From Betaproteobacteria bacterium (GTDB lineage: Bacteria > Pseudomonadota > Gammaproteobacteria > Burkholderiales > Casimicrobiaceae): a stretch of 64,000 bases of DNA. Made by a program: the position numbers and the translations under genes. The DNA is taken from contig WRFN01000001.1 of NCBI GenBank assembly GCA_009778785.1, forward strand, positions 124,001-188,000, read 5' to 3'. The notes below the pieces were generated by a model that made no database searches, was not told the DNA's origin, and was given only the letters and a program-made list of their open reading frames with translations. Shown piece by piece: positions 54,801-62,295 of the stretch. The first letter of the stretch is position 1, and every line of letters begins with the position of its first letter.

Positions 54801-57443
54801 GTTGCCGACCTCGGCGTGACCTCAGCCAACGGTGTTCAGGTGGACAGCCACGATGACATTCTGGTCGGCTCGCCGAACAAGCTGTTGAAGGTGAACAAGA
54901 ACACCGGTGCGGTTAGCGTCGCTAGCACCTTTGGGTTGCCGCAGCCGCGCGGTCTGGCAATCGACATCAATGACAATGTGTACGTTCAGAACGAAAACCA
55001 CTATGTGTCGATGATTCGCCCCGATGGTTCAGCAGTGCCAATTTTCTCGAGAGGCGACGGAACAGTTGACCCGTATTTTGAAGGCGACGGTTTCCCGAAC
55101 ATTACCGGCGACTGCGGCGGCAATTTTTATATCGCCACTTATACATGGGCGCGCATTGGCCAGAGTGGCGAAGAACACACGCTGGCGCAAGTGGTGCCGA
55201 GAACCGGTGATGTTGTTCTGATGTTCGATACTTCTAAAATAAGCCCGAACTTGAATGACATCGACTACATTTCCTACGACCGCTTCAGCCGTCGCATCTT
55301 GATGTTCAATGACTCTAACGCCATCTGGCAAGCCCCCGTCACCTGCGGTGCGATCGGTGTTGATGTGCATTTGTTGGCGAAGCCCGGACAAGACCTGAGC
55401 GGCGCGAGCCGTACCGCCAACGCCGTGATCCCGCGCGCCGACGGTCGCACCGAATATGTGTGGAGCCTCCAGAACGTCACCGCCGACGGCGAGCAAATCT
55501 GCTTCGATGCTTCCGAACAAAACCTGCAACTCGGCGAACTGCGCAAGACCCTCGATTCCGGCTACATGAGCTTCCAGAACAGCTTTGCTGCGGGCGACGT
55601 ACAAGTGCCCATCGACATACCGAATGTTCTCGTCACCAATCTGATCGGGTTGACCGTTGCCACCGATGCTGCCGACTACCCAGCCAACAGCACTGCGCTG
55701 GTCACCACCACCCTCAACAACACCGACGCGCTGCGCACCATCGGCGGCATGTTGAACGTGCAAGTCTTCGACAGCAACGACGTGCTGGTCGGCGGCGTCA
55801 CCCAGCAAGGCGTGACCCTGCTGCCCGGCGATACGTTGCCGATCACCGCACCCTTCGCCATCGGCGCCATCGTCCCGGCGCAGTACACCGTGAAAGCGGT
55901 TCTCGACGATAACGGTCTCGCACTGGCGCAAGCCACCACCACCTTCAACGTGCTGGGCGACAACCAAAGCGCTTCCGCCATTTCGGCGCTCTCCGTCGAT
56001 CGCCTCGAATACAACCCGAGCGACCAAGTCATCATCGCTTCGAGAGCGCAAAGCCGCTCGGCGAATATGATCCTCGACAACCTCACCCTGATGGTCAAAG
56101 TGTTCGACGAACAAGGCGCACAAATCTACAGCCACGGCCACAGCGTCGATACGCTGCTGCCGGGCGCGCTGCGCGACTTCACCGCCACCGAAACCTTGAG
56201 CAACGTCCCTGCCGGCACATATACCGTCACCCAAGACCTGCTCGACAGCAGCCTGCGCGTGCTCGATCAAAACCAAACCACCTACCTCGTCGGTAAAACC
56301 AGCGCCACCGGCTTCGGCCTGACCGGCGTTATCGCTGCCGTGCCAAACAGCCTGCGCGTCGGCGAAACCGTAACCTTGGGAGCAACCGTCACCAACCAGG
56401 GCAACAGCGACATCGCCAACCTGCCGCTGACCATCTACATCATCGATCCCGACCTCGGCAACATCGTCACCCAGTTCGACCAAACCTCGAACATCGCCCA
56501 AGGCGGCAGCGTACCCTTCAACACCAGTTGGGCCACCAGCGGGCGCGTCGGCGCGACCTACCTTGCCGTGCTTGCCGCCACCATCGGCAGCGGCGCGAGC
56601 GCTACCATCATTCCGCTGGCGCAAGACAGCTTCACCCTGCTCGCCCAAATTGCCGCGGGCATCACCGCGACCGGAGGAACGCCGCAAAGCGAAACCATCA
56701 ACGAAACCTACCCCGTGATGCTCGAAGCGACCGTCCTCAACACCGTATTCCAACCGGTTCCCAACGTCACCGTCACCTTTACCGCGCCGACACTGGGCGC
56801 GAGCGTTACCTTCCCGAGCGGCAGCACGGCAGTGACCGACATCAACGGCAAAGCGCGAGTGAACGTCATCGCCAATAGCACCGTCGGCGCGTTCAACGTC
56901 ACCGCTACCGCGCCGGGCGTCGTTGGAACCGCCGTCTTCCAACTGGAAAACAAAGACGCGCTCGCCGCCAGCATCACCGCCACCGGCGGCACGCCGCAAA
57001 CTGCCGAACCGAACACCACCTTCGGCGAAACCCTGCAAGCGACCGTGCTGGATTCGCAAAACAACCCGATGCCCAACATCGTCGTTACCTTCGCAGCGTC
57101 AGCGGGCTCCGGCATCATCTTCCCGAACGGCAGCACCGCCGTGACCAATGCCAACGGTCAGGCCGAAATCGTTGCGGCGGCGGGCAACGCCGAAGGCAAC
57201 GCAACGGTCAGTGCGACAGCACCGAGCGTCAACGGCACAGCGAACTTCTACTTGAACGTGCGGCAACTGCGGAACCTCAACGGCGTTCCGATCCCGCTCT
57301 TGCCGCCGCCGCAACTGCTGCTGCTGATCCTGCTCGTGCTGCTGATGGGGGTGGCGTGGAAATATGCTTCCCTCGTTCGCCGTCGCAGGATGGGTAGAGC
57401 GTCAGCGAAACCCATCGCCGCCAACACAACGCACAAAATATAA
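48867..57443 (+). CDS. Giant secreted multi-domain protein with about 30 NHL-type propeller blades
   Basis: 2858 aa from the ATG at 48867 (AGAGG seven nt upstream). A signal peptide ends AAHAQ. Domains by eye: an alpha/alpha-toroid with prenyltransferase-like repeats (about 30-300, motifs ADGSWSL and NGSWDNDPYLTALALRAL); four carboxypeptidase-regulatory-like beta repeats (300-640); a Big/CARDB-like region (640-815); about 24 NHL-type blades (840-1790, units such as GNFYVANSGDGTIVKV); a spacer; about six more blades (1900-2150); CARDB-like repeats; two invasin-like Big_1 repeats with SITATGGTPQ (2597-2800). It ends in a Pro-rich stretch, a Leu-rich helix and RRRR, a sorting-signal-like C-terminus. 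Likely cell-surface adhesion or scaffold; function inferred. Confidence 0.8.
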   Translation: MLQLGKRFINAAFTLLLCAFSWQAAHAQTPPPEIALGTSWLQSQIQGDGSLTNESTSIALPLQVRSETLTTFQTLGTAFPSSALPSSILSALAAGIDNAVDPGMVEPLARQAIAHQQTQTSDAAAITGMMAQRNSDNSFGATAGFIGNPLDTAWFLIALGQSASYDSSVASTVLSYLQQSKLADGSWSLDGTGAVYTTALAGQAASVWGTRFQVGTISTSSQNWLLAHRNANQEFGNTFDNAYALLTLSKQTSQTAVLQPIADALIAAQLPNGSWDNDPYLTALALRALFAATQTPSAPTTGDIQGKVIDYNTGSAIANANVSLVERSQSSADTANDGSFALSGIPEGTYTLRVAALGYQSVQTTITVTAGQLLNLGAIRLTAAPLTASLSGVVKNSSGTALANVIVAVGVNSALTSSTGAYLITGLDVGPATITASLTNYQTATADVTFEAGKSYVFSPTLYSTSQTPPTTSLKGKVVNSSGAALANVTVTLGDGSQTPPQTTVAAGTFQFDNLTVGPIQLTLTASGYQTAVLGGTLVTGVNDVGNIVLTPMPVNSALSGTVTDVVSGAPIANATVAVQGQTISAMSDINGHYTLSGIDSTDFTLLISATGYLSQTLQVHLSQPGDGTLDIQLAQPAQSGITIESATPDKTSYKPNDEVSITVGVLNASGAPVALLLSAQVFDDQHNLVFEIKANASGGIQDRPNLPLVFPNGTLQNIEIEQLLFRQAAGNYTVHVLAADGGGLVLAERDCAFTVEAMPILTGGVDPNPPLAQIDAQQPIQITADLTNVGNQPVPSGSLDLRIVLENPDTQTSTMPRVVISPDATFASGAPLTNARGLVADDQGNLYTMNVTDYKLLQIAVDGTMSVIATLPSGITANDLARDRDGNFWITSSSGIRLYEVTPAGVVTAYPLTTLNTMSSIDVAADGSLMIAGTFNITSVGTISRLIKRDAAGVETVLWSSGLSNPVSLVKDDNGNYVVTNYNDNTLTKVAADGSITPFVSGLNRPQGVTRDAAGNFYVANSGDGTIVKVSPQGTISTYATGFNQPMDLKFDGNGNLFVSNQGDNSILKVLPDGTVQVFAQGIANNPQGMKYDTARNLWIANTGDGTLRMKNPQDEVTVVATGLSGPRGLALTTSGDILIANYSGGSVVRVSNGGKSNFATGLTSPYGVAVGGNGEVYVTETGANRISRFDGDGNPLGTIETILYNPSAVRVGVNGEVYVANNNFITVVENGVSRKLVSGFTANYIAPDPVNGGLVAVSNTRTVYRIADDGTRATVATVAFNPYGVGVDADGNILLADYNGKQIVKLDSSGTVSTFATLSTNPYGLVTDLNGRATVRYSNNVLARIESDGTESPLTLSVSGVVSYLGVGADGKLRVVINSSGYKAYSIDRDTGVATLSATLTTTQPTDLAGDAAGGVFVTYSSTHDLKYYDNSGILQSTLSGFVSPSDIVWDGSVFWFADNSAHLYKLAPGGYPVKQTDTFATWLAINNGTLFGTSGATIYQWDGSARQTWTTLSGLSLTGIAVRADGALTVGDTASSRVVTVDSSKNVIADYAGLIRPMGLAFDAQGRLHVANYGGYTVVRFDGLTPSTLARPGCALQYLAFDDAGTLWATSSSTTLCKIAPDGTTATLTGSNVFYGLLLDGNQWVFVDRANSQLRRYDGANWTLFATGLNNPQGVRVLPNGDVAIASRGNNSIVRYSNNGGNGGLTTVANNLAGLNKLGVDASGRIYTAADGGIVSVADADGGVVDLHVNLTVNNQNLYGVALKADGSGLYTLSPNTVFYFAIEQTATVPPAAGTVVYQASLPMAALPPIDQYDDFDFGSWLPPYGGDFRIEVSRAGVEGVATNFVHVGGAATSTLVALKDQLPPGDQTLPMCMNLSGADFTSISRVEAGQVRKLVTSGWPSGMAADRAGNLYYTSPTALNRVTPAGINTVVVSGLSTAFGLAADSNENFYLPSKNSSTGNFELIKVDLAGNKTVVADLGVTSANGVQVDSHDDILVGSPNKLLKVNKNTGAVSVASTFGLPQPRGLAIDINDNVYVQNENHYVSMIRPDGSAVPIFSRGDGTVDPYFEGDGFPNITGDCGGNFYIATYTWARIGQSGEEHTLAQVVPRTGDVVLMFDTSKISPNLNDIDYISYDRFSRRILMFNDSNAIWQAPVTCGAIGVDVHLLAKPGQDLSGASRTANAVIPRADGRTEYVWSLQNVTADGEQICFDASEQNLQLGELRKTLDSGYMSFQNSFAAGDVQVPIDIPNVLVTNLIGLTVATDAADYPANSTALVTTTLNNTDALRTIGGMLNVQVFDSNDVLVGGVTQQGVTLLPGDTLPITAPFAIGAIVPAQYTVKAVLDDNGLALAQATTTFNVLGDNQSASAISALSVDRLEYNPSDQVIIASRAQSRSANMILDNLTLMVKVFDEQGAQIYSHGHSVDTLLPGALRDFTATETLSNVPAGTYTVTQDLLDSSLRVLDQNQTTYLVGKTSATGFGLTGVIAAVPNSLRVGETVTLGATVTNQGNSDIANLPLTIYIIDPDLGNIVTQFDQTSNIAQGGSVPFNTSWATSGRVGATYLAVLAATIGSGASATIIPLAQDSFTLLAQIAAGITATGGTPQSETINETYPVMLEATVLNTVFQPVPNVTVTFTAPTLGASVTFPSGSTAVTDINGKARVNVIANSTVGAFNVTATAPGVVGTAVFQLENKDALAASITATGGTPQTAEPNTTFGETLQATVLDSQNNPMPNIVVTFAASAGSGIIFPNGSTAVTNANGQAEIVAAAGNAEGNATVSATAPSVNGTANFYLNVRQLRNLNGVPIPLLPPPQLLLLILLVLLMGVAWKYASLVRRRRMGRASAKPIAANTTHKI

Positions 57444-57458
57444 TTTCGGAGAACGCTC

Positions 57459-60400
57459 ATGAAACTCCACGACCGCATCCTGCAAGCCATCCTGAACGCC
57501 GCCTGGCTGCGAGGCAGAGAACTGTTTGCCGCGCAACTGGCCGCGAGCATCGCTGCGCAAATTTCAGAAGAACAAAAAAGCCGTCTGGATTCCCGCCTTC
57601 GCGGGAATGACGGCAATGATACGGTTGTGCCTTCGCCGTCCAGCGACGCGGTTGTTCCTTTACCGTCATTCCCGCGCAGGAATGTCATTCCCGCGCAGGC
57701 GGGAACCCAGACCCGTTGCTCCAGCCCATCCCAACACCTGACCAATCACTCTCTCCTCTTTGGAGGGGTGGCGCGAAACGCCGGGATGGTTTACACAACG
57801 CCCGCAGAGGCACAATCGAGTCGCTGCAAAGGCGCATCTCTATCAATGGCGTCATTCCCGCGCAGGCGGGAATCCAGACGAGCACTATCATTTTCTTTCC
57901 CCATGTGGTTCGGCCATCGCATCTTCCGCACCATCGCCACCATTGCCATTGCCGCGATGGTCAACCTCACCGTTCACCCGCTGGCCGTGGCAATGACCCT
58001 GCCGAAGCCGGTCAACACCGCCGCCTGGAAAACCGTCGAAGCCAGCCCCGACCGTCAACTAGTTGAACTGATCGACACCGTTCGCGCCACCCTGATGTCG
58101 CCCGCCGATTCCGTGATGAGAAAAGAATTCAACCCGCAAGCCGCGCTGGACAAATTCGACGCCCTCACCGAAAAAATCAACGCCAGCATGGAAGCCCAAC
58201 GCAAAGCAGCCGTCGGCGACACCACCAAGCTCGACGCCCTCAAACAACAATTCGCCAGCCGCAGCCAAACCTTCCGCGACAAACTGCAAGCGATGGTGCC
58301 GCAAGGCCTCATCTTCAAAACCGCCAAGAGCGACGGCGCCGATCTTACCCAATGGCTCGATCAAGTCTCGCCGCTCAAAAAGCCGGAAAGCCTCAAGGAA
58401 ATGCCGTTCCAAACCTTGAAGCCGAACCGCAACAACGTTCCGCAAGAATTCACTTCCCCTCTCCCCATCGTGGGAGAGGGGCAAGGGGAGAGGGATTCAA
58501 ACCCCATCGCGGGAGAGGGTGCCCCGCAGGGGCGTGAGAAGGTTTCAACCCCCCCTCTCCCCATCGTGGGAGAGGGGTTAGGGGAGAGGGGGCTTCCTTT
58601 AACCACCAAAGCCGGCAGCGAAGTCAACGACCCCCAATACCTTGCTTCCACCGCCGAAACCGAAATCACCGCCGACATTCGCGCCCAAGCGCAAGCGCTG
58701 AACAACAACGCCGTCGAAATCTACAACTGGGTGCGCAACAACGTCGAATGGCAACCCACATGGGGCGGCCAACAAACCGCGGACATGACGCTGGACGTGA
58801 AACGCGGCAACGCGATGGACATCGCCACGCTGACCATTGCCCTCCTCAGAGCAGCCAACATCCCCGCCAGATACGCCTACGGCACCGTTGACATTCCCGC
58901 CGCCCAATTCATCAACATGGCCGGCGACTTCGCCAACATCGACGCCGCTTGGGATTTCGCCTCAGCGGGCGGCATCCCGATCACCGGCATTACCAGCGGC
59001 GGCGTCGTCAGCAAAATCAGAATGCAACACGTCTGGGTCGAAGCGGCCGTGCCGTATTACCCCTCGCGCGGCGCCAAACCCGCGTCGAACAAAACCCCCA
59101 TCGACACCTGGGTTCCGCTCGATCCGAGCTACAAACAATACGACTACCTGCAGGGAATCGATACCCAAACCATCGCCAACATCGACGGCCAACAACTCGC
59201 CGACAACTTCATCAACAGCGGCACAGTGAACGAACAAGAAGGTTGGGTGCAAGGGCTGGACAGCAACATCATCGCCAACGCGCAAACGCAAGCGCAACAA
59301 AACCTCACCACTTACATCAACGGAATGCAAAACCCGACCGTCGGCGACGTGATCGGGGGAAGAACCATCAAACAACAAACCCTGAACATTCTGCCGGGCA
59401 CCTTGCCCTACGTGGCCGCAGCAAAAGGCGCGACCTACGCGCAACTGCCCGCCAACCTGCAAGTACAGGTCACGCTGGGATTGGGTTGGGATATCTATGA
59501 TCTGTCTTGGCTGCAAAGCGTCACGATGCCGCTGTATCAGTTGAATCAAAGAAGCATCACGATAAGTTTTAAGCCCGCATCGACTGCGGATGAGAATGCT
59601 TTGGCGGCGCTCATTCCGGCGAACATCACCGATCCGAGTCAGTTGCCGAGTTTCCTGCCTTCGTCGATAAGAGTCATTCCAGAGATCAAGCGCGATGATC
59701 AAGTGCTTCTCTCTGCGGGAGCAATGGCGTTGGGCGAAGAAATTGACATCGGCACCAGCTTCCAAACCTCAACGCAAACCTGGCTGGACACCAAACAAGA
59801 TAGCGTGATCGCGGGGAGTTATCTGGCGTTGGGGATTGTGGGGAGTAATCCGTCGCAGAAAACGTTTAGCGCGTTGCAGGGGAATTTGACACAAACAAAA
59901 CAAATACTGGAAAGTGGAACCGACGCGCAAAAGGCAGCTTTGACGCGGGAAAAATTGCTAGGCGATATGTATGTGGTAGGTATACAGGGCTACTACGCTG
60001 AATATATTCCCCAAAGCCGGATCATGAGCCTTAAGGCAAAAACGCCATTCATGCCTATTCCGACGATGGGAACATTTGGCTATGAGCCGTACCAAAGCAC
60101 TTTGTTTGGAATCAATCGCGGCATTGAAGTATTTGGTATGTATATGAACGTGTACACTGCCCAAGTTATAAAAGACAAAGATGGAAACAGCGATAAAGCA
60201 AAGCAATTGATGCTCCAAGCGGGGATGTTGAGCTCAGCGCTGGAAAGCTCAGTGCCAGAGTTGATATTTTATGACCCCAATAGTGCAACTCAGTCACAAG
60301 GGTTCTCAACTGCAAAAGCATTGAACTTGGCTGCTATGCAAGGGCAAAAAATCTACACCATCACTCAGCAAAACCAATCAGCAGCGTTATCAGTACTTCA

Positions 60401-60965
60401 TCTGGACAGCTTGGCAATGAGCGAGATCAGAGATGCACTGGCTTCTGCGAAAGAGGTGATAACACATACAGACCAGCTAACGGTTACTGGCTTCAGGGGA
60501 AGTGGGTACGCGATTACCGATCCGACAACGGGCGCAGGCATTTATAAGATTAGTGGCGGAAAAAATGGCGGATATATGGGTGCAGCTTTGGGTGTTGCGA
60601 CAGCAACCAGTGTACTAGGTTTAATACCAATACCAAACCCAGGAACTATTGCCACGGTTTTGGAATCGTTAATATTTCCCGTAATTGCTGTAGCTCTTGC
60701 TGCTTGTGCAGGCTTTTTGACTGGATTAATAATTTTAGACGTGGCTCAAGGAATTAAAGGCCCAGTAAACACTGCAAATTGCTTTATATCTGCATTTCTG
60801 CAGAGTTTTTTTGCAACGCTAGGCCTTGAAGGTGCATTTTTAATGGAATCATTAGTCCTAACAAAAATAAAAGCGGTGATCCTTGCTGTTTCGGGAGCTG
60901 CTGCTACAGTGGCTGGGAATTATCTTCCGAGCCTTGTCGAGTGTGGGGTTCTGCCGAAGCCGTAG
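57459..60965 (+). CDS. Transglutaminase-fold protein with variable hydrophobic C-terminus
   Basis: 1168 aa from 57459 (GGAG upstream), 15 nt after the giant gene. Residues 40-150 are translated palindromic repeats. An in-frame ATG at 57903 begins what looks like a true signal peptide (MWFGHRIFRTIATIAIAAMV) and may be the real start (1020 aa). The transglutaminase core spans about 420-560: VRNNVEWQPTWGGQQTADMT, KRGNAMDIATLTIALLRAAN, MQHVWVEAAVPYY and WVPLDPSYKQYD. His and Asp are kept, but the Cys position reads GNAMD. A conserved-looking GSGYAITDPTTGAGIYKISG block closes the core near 1038. The last 130 aa are hydrophobic, glycine-rich and AT-rich at DNA level, like a swapped module. Confidence 0.75.
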   Translation: MKLHDRILQAILNAAWLRGRELFAAQLAASIAAQISEEQKSRLDSRLRGNDGNDTVVPSPSSDAVVPLPSFPRRNVIPAQAGTQTRCSSPSQHLTNHSLLFGGVARNAGMVYTTPAEAQSSRCKGASLSMASFPRRRESRRALSFSFPMWFGHRIFRTIATIAIAAMVNLTVHPLAVAMTLPKPVNTAAWKTVEASPDRQLVELIDTVRATLMSPADSVMRKEFNPQAALDKFDALTEKINASMEAQRKAAVGDTTKLDALKQQFASRSQTFRDKLQAMVPQGLIFKTAKSDGADLTQWLDQVSPLKKPESLKEMPFQTLKPNRNNVPQEFTSPLPIVGEGQGERDSNPIAGEGAPQGREKVSTPPLPIVGEGLGERGLPLTTKAGSEVNDPQYLASTAETEITADIRAQAQALNNNAVEIYNWVRNNVEWQPTWGGQQTADMTLDVKRGNAMDIATLTIALLRAANIPARYAYGTVDIPAAQFINMAGDFANIDAAWDFASAGGIPITGITSGGVVSKIRMQHVWVEAAVPYYPSRGAKPASNKTPIDTWVPLDPSYKQYDYLQGIDTQTIANIDGQQLADNFINSGTVNEQEGWVQGLDSNIIANAQTQAQQNLTTYINGMQNPTVGDVIGGRTIKQQTLNILPGTLPYVAAAKGATYAQLPANLQVQVTLGLGWDIYDLSWLQSVTMPLYQLNQRSITISFKPASTADENALAALIPANITDPSQLPSFLPSSIRVIPEIKRDDQVLLSAGAMALGEEIDIGTSFQTSTQTWLDTKQDSVIAGSYLALGIVGSNPSQKTFSALQGNLTQTKQILESGTDAQKAALTREKLLGDMYVVGIQGYYAEYIPQSRIMSLKAKTPFMPIPTMGTFGYEPYQSTLFGINRGIEVFGMYMNVYTAQVIKDKDGNSDKAKQLMLQAGMLSSALESSVPELIFYDPNSATQSQGFSTAKALNLAAMQGQKIYTITQQNQSAALSVLHLDSLAMSEIRDALASAKEVITHTDQLTVTGFRGSGYAITDPTTGAGIYKISGGKNGGYMGAALGVATATSVLGLIPIPNPGTIATVLESLIFPVIAVALAACAGFLTGLIILDVAQGIKGPVNTANCFISAFLQSFFATLGLEGAFLMESLVLTKIKAVILAVSGAAATVAGNYLPSLVECGVLPKP
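57589..57873. repeat. Cluster of ATTCCC-N8-GGGAAT palindromes inside a reading frame
   Basis: ATTCCC-N8-GGGAAT at 57589-57608, the same with a terminal mismatch at 57687-57706, a truncated copy at 57667-57683 and an intact one at 57854-57873. This 20-bp form matches the Neisseria dRS3-type repeat and similar extragenic palindromes of proteobacteria. Here they are translated in frame (SRLRGNDGND, SFPRRRESRR). Confidence 0.8.
58456..58577. repeat. CCCCTCTCCC...GGGAGAGGGG palindromes inside the coding frame
   Basis: Two identical 26-bp palindromes (58456-58481 and 58552-58577; CCCCTCTCCC, ATCG-type centre, GGGAGAGGGG) flank a degenerate third (58502-58519). Dispersed repeats of this kind are normally intergenic. 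Translated, they give PLPIVGEGQGER and PLPIVGEGLGER, and no stop is introduced. Confidence 0.75.
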
Positions 60966-61004
60966 TCGTACGAGGAAACGACAAAATTGATCTTCTAACC
61001 TTTG

Positions 61005-61286
61005 ATGAAAGTGGATCGTATGAAACAGTTCAGTAATTCCTTGGCCATTTTAGGCTCTTTAGCGTTCTTGTTTTTTGTGTTTTTTTATATGGCAGGGTTA
61101 AAAATGGGGGTGTCTTTACCATGCTCTGTTAGCACATATTTTGCAATAATTCTTAACGTCCCATCAAAATTTTTTGAGTCAAAAAAGGAAGAAGTAAATA
61201 GTATTAGTGGTTGGCGATCAATAATTAGCATATTATTTTTGGGATCGCTTGCTTTTGCATTATGGCTGATTAAAGCAAAAAGTTGA
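61005..61286 (+). CDS. Small two-TM membrane protein, candidate immunity or partner protein
   Basis: 93 aa from the ATG at 61005, or 89 aa from 61020. Two membrane helices: ILGSLAFLFFVFFYMAG and SIISILFLGSLAFALWL, with a charged loop (FESKKEEVNS) between. It starts 40 nt after the transglutaminase-fold gene and shares its AT-rich composition. Size, topology and position fit an immunity protein for a pore-forming tail. This is inference; no family is recognised and no strong Shine-Dalgarno is seen. Confidence 0.55.
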   Translation: MKVDRMKQFSNSLAILGSLAFLFFVFFYMAGLKMGVSLPCSVSTYFAIILNVPSKFFESKKEEVNSISGWRSIISILFLGSLAFALWLIKAKS

Positions 61287-61921
61287 AATACCCGAAAATA
61301 AATGGACGGGCAAAGACGCAGAACGCGACGTACCCACCGCTCCTCCTGAAAACACTCCTCCACAATGAAACGGTGAACATCGAAATCTATAACTGGGTTC
61401 GCAACAACATCGAATGGCAACCGACCGGGGATGCGCTGAACAAATCACCGCGTCGTGTGCATTTGCGGCATCGGGCGGTCTGCGGCGTTGCGACACTTGC
61501 GCATAGACCCGCTATGCGCTGCGCGCCGCGCCTTGCATCCCATCCCGATCCGCAACGCCCACTTACCGCTCGATCTGTTCACCGCATCCCTCGCGGCCAG
61601 CAAACCGCGGACATGACGCTGGACGTGAAACGCGGCAACGCGATGGACATCGCCACGCTGACCATCGCCCTCCTCAGAGCCGCCAACATCCCCGCCAGAT
61701 ACGCCTACGGCACCGTTGATATTCCCGCCGCCCAATTCATCAACATGGCCGGCGACTTCGCCAACATCGACGCCGCCTGGGATTTCGCCTCAGCGGGCGG
61801 CATCCCGATCACCGGCATCACCAGCGGCGGCGTCGTCAACAAAATCAGAATGCAACACGTCTGGGTCGAAGCGGCCGTGCCGTATTACCCCTCGCGCGGC
61901 GCCAAACCCGCGTCGAGGCAC
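61283..61921 (+). pseudogene. Truncated second copy of the transglutaminase module
   Basis: The frame holds EIYNWVRNNIEWQPT, then an insert, then GQQTADMTLDVKRGNAMDIA through to YYPSRGAKPAS, where it stops matching. 61595-61916 aligns with 58767-59088 with about seven mismatches in 322 nt by eye. The left piece (61375-61422) is less similar to its counterpart. There is no signal peptide, no WVPLDP motif and no C-terminal region. An orphan cassette or duplication remnant. Confidence 0.75.
61427..61591. mobile_element. Palindromic MITE-like insert in the truncated transglutaminase copy
   Basis: About 165 bp with near-perfect terminal inverted repeats: GGGGATGCGCTGAACAAATC on the left and, on the other strand, AGGGATGCGGTGAACAGATC on the right. 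Inner arms also pair (GCGTTGCG with CGCAACGC). It carries no gene and lies where the intact copy reads straight through. The reading frame stays open across it. Confidence 0.65.
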
Positions 61922-61955
61922 ATGGCCGACATTTCGTCGATTAAACCGGCGCGTG

Positions 61956-61984
61956 TTGACAATAGCTACACATTGCGCCATAAT
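61956..61984 (+). promoter_or_regulatory. Sigma-70 promoter of the TacAT-like operon
   Basis: TTGACA (61956-61961) and CATAAT (61979-61984), 17-bp spacing, about 40 bp before the antitoxin start. The surrounding GTGTAT/ACACAT elements may be antitoxin-binding sites. Confidence 0.75.
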
Positions 61985-62022
61985 ACGTGTATCTATTGTG
62001 TATTCTCAAACAGGAGATACCC

Positions 62023-62295
62023 ATGCGTGAAGCCGCCATCAATCTACGAGCGTTACCTGAACAGCGTGATCTGATCGACCACGCTGCCCGTCTGCTTGGC
62101 AAAAACCGCTCGGATTTCATGCTTGAAACAGCCTGTGATCGTGCTCAGGCTGTGGTTTTGGATCAGGTTTTTTTCAACCTTGACGCCGGAAAGTTCAAGC
62201 AATTCACCGCCCTACTCGACGCCCCACCCGTCACCAACCCCGGTCTTGAACGCCTTATGGCCGTCAAAGCGCCTTGGAGAAACGGCGCGGCATGA
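62023..62295 (+). CDS. DUF1778 ribbon-helix-helix antitoxin (TacA/AtaR type)
   Basis: 90 aa from the ATG at 62023 (AGGAGA upstream). The N-terminus AINLRALPEQRDLIDHAARL, then GKNRSDFMLETACDRA, is the DUF1778 RHH fold; the C-terminal half would cover the toxin active site. The stop overlaps the toxin start as ATGA. The frame reads back to 61987, but the ribosome-binding site fixes 62023. Confidence 0.88.
   Translation: MREAAINLRALPEQRDLIDHAARLLGKNRSDFMLETACDRAQAVVLDQVFFNLDAGKFKQFTALLDAPPVTNPGLERLMAVKAPWRNGAA

Noticed and set aside
55029-57059. 676-codon minus-strand open frame under the giant gene
   Set aside because: Antisense to well-defined invasin-like and CARDB-like repeats; open because the plus strand is codon-biased and repetitive.
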